A DNA stretch of 64,000 nt from Cloeon dipterum (Eukaryota > Arthropoda > Insecta > Ephemeroptera > Baetidae), in contig NC_088786.1 of NCBI RefSeq assembly GCF_949628265.1, positions 8,494,001-8,558,000 of the forward strand. Direction: 5' to 3'. Both the position numbers and the translations under genes were made by a program. The notes under the pieces were generated by a model. It did not search any database. It had not been told where the DNA came from and saw nothing but the letters and a program-made list of their open reading frames with translations. Positions 60,001 to 64,000 of the stretch are shown piece after piece (position 1 is the first letter of the stretch; each line of letters opens with the position of its first letter).

Positions 60001-60670
60001 TGAGCACGTGGTCCAAGGTGTCTGCGTCTGTGCGTCTGGAGGAATGATTAAATTATTAGATCGCCAGCTGGAGTAAAGGATAATTCAGATAATTTTTACG
60101 CAAAATCGTCGACTAGGAATTATGAAGCTATAGGATTGTTCTTTGTTTTTTAGATTACGGCGTCTAAAATAATTTAAAAATAAATTAGCTAGATTGTTAA
60201 TTTTTTATTTAAACCCAGAGAAATTTAAAAAATCCCTTGCGGCTCGAATTAAAATGTTAAAAAATATGTTATGAAATAAAAAATCTCAATTTGCCCCTTG
60301 CTTTGTTTCAGACCCAGAACTGGTACGTCTGAGGCCATCGGCCGTGGCGTGCGGGGCCTTGGTGGCCGCCGCTCGCGGCCTCAACATTCCCTCAAAGGAC
60401 AAGGTGTTAGCCCACGTGTGCCACCTGACCAAGACCAAGGAGGCGGACGTGTTGTACGTCGTTGACCGGGTGGAGGCGAACGTCCAGGAGCACCAGCGGA
60501 CGGCCGCTATGCAGCAGCAGATGGCGCAGCAGCACCAGAAACTCGTGGCCAGCAGCAGCAGCTCGGGAAACTCTAGCCTGGCTTTGGACATCATCATCGA
60601 CGAGAACGACGACGCGGAGGCGTCCAAACCGATTACGCCCACCGACATCCAGGATATCTACTTCGACTGA
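43587..60670 (+). CDS. CycD: Cyclin D (G1/S-specific cyclin)
   Basis: This is the regulatory partner of CDK4/6, which phosphorylates Rb-family proteins in G1. Coding exons are 43587-43790, 44902-45117, 50406-50568 and 60312-60670: 942 nt, 313 aa, phases consistent. Residues 6-10 read LLCTE, the LxCxE Rb-binding motif found at the N terminus of cyclin D. The cyclin box begins at MRSVVVGWMMEVCEE, spanning the first junction, and includes LQLLGATCLHVASKL and YYTDNSIK. The second fold has VTSSDFVEHILTRVP. The C terminus, TPTDIQDIYFD, keeps the Thr-Pro site (Thr303) equivalent to mammalian Thr286 that controls degradation. A Gln/Ser-rich linker precedes it. The chosen ATG sits in a strong GCGCCATGG context. 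An in-frame ATG at 43494 would add 31 residues. Introns are 1.1, 5.3 and 9.7 kb. Confidence 0.95.
47999..48030 (+). repeat. (CA)16 microsatellite
   Basis: An uninterrupted CA dinucleotide run lies in cyclin D intron 2. Open frames reading through it encode His-Thr repeats and are artefacts. Confidence 0.95.
50027..50063 (+). promoter_or_regulatory. GAGA-rich tract in cyclin D intron 2
   Basis: Repeated GAG/GTGAG units lie about 350 bp before exon 3. GAGA tracts are binding sites for GAF-type factors in insects; that role here is only a suggestion. Confidence 0.3.
51924..51943 (+). repeat. (TTTC)5 microsatellite
   Basis: A tetranucleotide run in cyclin D intron 3. Confidence 0.85.
55735..55747 (+). 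repeat. Alternating CG run
   Basis: A CG dinucleotide tract in cyclin D intron 3. Alternating CG has Z-DNA-forming potential. Confidence 0.8.
57950..58012 (-). repeat. tRNA-like fragment (possible SINE head)
   Basis: Read on the minus strand, GCGGTTTAGTGG resembles a pol III A box. About 40 nt later, TGTTCGATCCGGGCC resembles a B box; the spacing is tRNA-like. No complete cloverleaf is visible, so this is at best a tRNA pseudogene or a SINE head. Confidence 0.25.
58057..58069 (+). repeat. Alternating CG run
   Basis: A second CG dinucleotide tract in cyclin D intron 3, immediately followed by CACGCCGC. Confidence 0.85.
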
Positions 60671-61690
60671 TGATGATGATGCTCCAAAGCCGCAATACAC
60701 GCATAAAAAAGCAAAGTTTGTAAAATGAGAAGCAATTCCCCGATCTCAACGACAGCGCCAACACACCACTTGTTTTCTTTTTGTTCGAAGCGAAAAATTT
60801 TGCAGTACAAAGTTATTTGATGGAAAAAATGGTCGGAAATTTTGTGTTTAGCGCGTAAGTTGGATTTATTATTGTGAGCCCGCAGCCGCCTTCTCTCTCG
60901 CACGTCGAAAAATCCAGAGGGAGTTCTGTGTGATATGTCATTTTCGACGGCAGGAGAAGCGGTTGCGGGAGTGAAAGGTTTTTTACATAAAATGGCTACA
61001 AAAACCAAAAAAATAGCTGATTTATACATTGTGTAATTATAATATTTTATATTAACGAGATATAAATATTGTAATTTATTTTGGTAGCAGCACTGCCCAA
61101 GATGAGTGGAGTTCGCTCGAAATCTGTGATGAACATTTATGATCGTATAAAATTAAGTGCCTTTCCTTAAAATGTAAGCAGAGACCAACTCGTCAGAACG
61201 TTTTGTAACAGTTGTAAACATTGTAGTTTGTACATGAAGGTCAGTACATGTGAATTGAAAGTGCCTTTTTGTAATTACTGTAATTTTTGAACGTTTCTAG
61301 TCCCCTGCGACGGCATATTTTGAGAAAAAAATCTTCTTTCCCTATCATCAGCTCTCTGTCTGTTATTCACGAAACTAATCGATGAACATGTTACCACATT
61401 GCTTGTTAAATTGTCAGCCCCAAATTAATGTCAAAAACGCTACCCTCGCGATTGCAGTCGTCTGATCGCACTCAAGCACCGAAGCAGCAAAGTGTCGGCA
61501 AGTGTCAAACACGGTGCTCGATTAGAAATGCCCTTAATAGGTGTTAAGGTATTAGCTAATTTATTTGTAACACACGTGTCTTCTTTTAGTTGTCATCGCA
61601 TTGTATTTATCATTTTTCCAGTCGTCTGTCACCAATTTTAGTGTGCGTCAAAATAAAAACCAATAAAATGAAGCCAAGGCTGTTTTAATC
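60671..61690 (+). other. Cyclin D 3' UTR with tandem poly(A) signals
   Basis: AATAAA occurs at 61652-61657 and again at 61662-61667, about 1 kb after the stop codon. The region is AT-rich with ATTTA-like words and a TGTGAT (K-box-like) word near 61125. The message end is inferred from the paired hexamers. Confidence 0.55.
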
Positions 61691-64000
61691 CGATAGAAAA
61701 ACGACCCATAAATAATTCATATTAATAAAAGTGTGTCAAAAGCGGACAAAGGAAGCAGAATAGATAAATTTCGGGGCTCTCTAATTACACGATATTCTCT
61801 GCTTCTCTATTCCTTAACTGGTCGATCTGCGGGGAGTGCGGCAGAATGCGTAATAATTAGTTCACCTGCCCTCTTGGTGTAATTAGAAAACCCCTTTCGG
61901 AACCAACTTCACCTGCATTACTTCCGCCAAGTGCTACTGCAGCAGTCCAGCAGTCGCACAGTTCAGATAGAAAGCTACGAAATGTGGGTCTGCATCCGGC
62001 TGAAAAACAAATACCCCCTCTCTACAACGTGACAAAATCTACGATTAGCAATGTGGTCTGTCGTATTACATTTTTATTTTCATATTTCACGCACTAGTCC
62101 CGGCGTTTCTGCTCCATTGTGTCATTAAAACGTAATTAAGTGGCCACATGAGAACTATCACCCCCTTTTGTGGTTCGTAGTGTCGCATGTCGCAACAGAC
62201 CAATTAATTGTTTTATTAGCCACTCGCCAGTGAAAAGCATTCCCGATGTCTTTCTCACCGGCCACTCCAATAAGGGAAAACTCCATTACGCATAGGTACT
62301 AATTACGTCGCGTTTTTTGAGCTTCATTGTTTGATGCAAGCAGCAGAAGGATCCTTGTCTGGGAATTTATTACATTTATTCTGTCCATTTGCCACGTAAC
62401 AAATTTTTGCTTAACATCAACCAAATTTGGAAATATTACAAAATAAATATTCCTAGAGTTTTCTTTCCAAAAATGCATTTTAGACTTGAGGAGTTTGATA
62501 AACATTTTATGATTTTAGTGGTGTCCTCAAAGGATATTACTCTGTAGATCTTTAAGAATGAAACAAGGTTTAAAAATTTATTGCGGGCCAAAAATTGACA
62601 AGTCCAACTTCAGAGTAACTACTTTTTGACATATTATAGATTACACCGATTGAAATTTTAAAAATAACGTGTGGAATACTATGACGATAAACTTCATCAA
62701 TTTACATTATTTTCAAACAAAGTGAGCATAATCAATAAACCCTTTTTTCGGAAAATCCCACGGCAGTGCGAAAAAATGGATCTTGCTATTTCCCCCGAAA
62801 TTATTCTCAATATTCCGATTTATGCAGTTGTGTAGCAGATGATATTAATGATGTACTAAAATAAAAAAAGAAAATTCATTTAGTTTTAGTGAATTTACTT
62901 AAACAAAATGCACTTTGAAGTTACACATCTCTAAATTAAGTGGTAACAGCACTAACAACTAATCAAAAATAACAACAACGACGACAAATTATTTACAGCT
63001 ATTATGACAAGCATTTTGCCACGTGTATCCAATAAAAATATTACGTCTTGCGGCCTCTTCAGTTATGGTCGTTATGGATAATCCAGTCAAGGAGTCAAGG
63101 AGCGGGAGCGAGTTTCTAATATTGCCCATAAGGAGTGCACGATTGCAAACGCTGAATATGTAGACTCATTGCAATTACAATTACGAGACGCGGCGAAAAT
63201 AGCGACACAAGGCCCGCGCCGTGCCATTTGCGTCGTCACGCAGCTCCAAATAAATCCAGGTGGTTATTAAAGTTAAAACCATTAAAGGGCATTGCGCAGT
63301 TTGTTTTCCACCCCTGTTTTTGGAGCAGCTTGCTGATTATTCAACACCCACAGGTCGTGCGGCGTAATAAGTTCTTTGGCGCCCAGTCAAGTGTGTAAAA
63401 ACGCGTTTGGAAAAAGCAGTGCAAGGCGCACAACTCGCGGACACTCGCACCTGGAGGATGTCGGCCCGCCGAACCACTGACCCCTGAAATCCGTGAATCG
63501 GAATTATCCTGTGTATTGTATTAACAGGAATTAAGCCAGCGTGTGCCGCCACCGGCGAGTCGAAAATGAATACACAACGTAATTGGTGTGCATAATCGAG
63601 CTCTTGTCACAAAAAGGGACGCTGTGCGTGTTTTGATTGAATAAATTTGATGCGGGGGAAAACAGACCGAAAATGGATTTTTATCCTTGATTTCAGTTAT
63701 TTTAATTGCCAGCTAGTGAAATTTATTAAAAATATCAGCAGTCGAGCCTTCAGGAATGTAAAAATTTTAAAATAAATAAACATTTAAAATTTCAGTAGTT
63801 AAACAATTATGGAGTCCAAATTAAAGCCTATTTTTCCACAGAATATATTCTAATAAAGTTTTAGTTCCACGTGAACACCTTTTAAAAATGCATCCTTCTC
63901 AAAATTAATTTCAAGATTTAATTAGAACGAAAAAACACAGCCTTTACGAAATGATAGGCAAAAATGCTATTATTTAGCAGAGAAAGACAAAAATAATTTA
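61691..64000. other. Intergenic DNA, no gene seen
   Basis: Mixed AT-rich and moderately GC-rich DNA. Only open frames of up to 71 codons occur, and none has recognisable features. No RNA gene was identified. Confidence 0.5.

Larger units (their letters stand above)
50569..60311 (+). other. Cyclin D intron 3
   Basis: A 9.7-kb intron (GTGAGT donor, TTTGTTTCAG acceptor). It is CpG-rich, with many TAATTA/ATTAAT homeodomain-like words and alternating-purine tracts. Open frames on both strands are below 150 codons and unsupported. It may hold regulatory DNA. No nested protein gene is recognised. Confidence 0.6.

Overview
The window is nuclear DNA of an arthropod, most likely an insect. The evidence is many short (about 50-60 nt) GT-AG introns, AT-rich intergenic DNA, AATAAA poly(A) signals, and three or four multi-exon genes that read as animal nuclear proteins. 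I rebuilt the gene models by hand, checking splice sites and reading-frame phase at every junction. I cannot name the species.

Layout: (1) 1-2.3 kb is AT-rich with no gene seen. (2) 2.57-11.65 kb, plus strand: THOC2, the large scaffold subunit of the THO/TREX mRNA-export complex, 22 coding exons (1,439 aa). Its last intron looks like a U12-type AT-AC intron. (3) 16.1-18.56 kb, minus strand: a three-exon, three-finger C2H2 zinc-finger gene (278 aa), convergent with THOC2. (4) 19.5-38.7 kb, plus strand: a very large gene, 14 coding exons and 3,025 aa, after two non-coding exons. Its protein has an N-terminal AT-hook, long disordered repeat-rich segments, a cysteine-rich motif like that of MGA (MAX-gene-associated protein), an unrecognised globular region, a 16-copy decapeptide array, and a C-terminal Pipsqueak-type helix-turn-helix. 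(5) 40.1-41.4 kb: a small non-autonomous LTR element with identical 150-bp LTRs and a 5-bp target-site duplication. (6) 43.6-60.7 kb, plus strand: cyclin D, four coding exons (313 aa), with introns of 5.3 and 9.7 kb that are richer in CpG and simple repeats than the rest of the window. (7) 61.7-64 kb has no gene seen.

The introns and spacers between 15.5 and 23 kb, and one intron near 32 kb, carry several families of short dispersed or foldback repeats resembling miniature transposons. The zinc-finger gene and the giant gene are divergently oriented, about 0.9 kb apart counting from the first exon I could place, and may share a promoter region. All the genes act in nuclear processes (mRNA export, chromatin/transcription, G1 cell-cycle control), but nothing shows that they work as one system.
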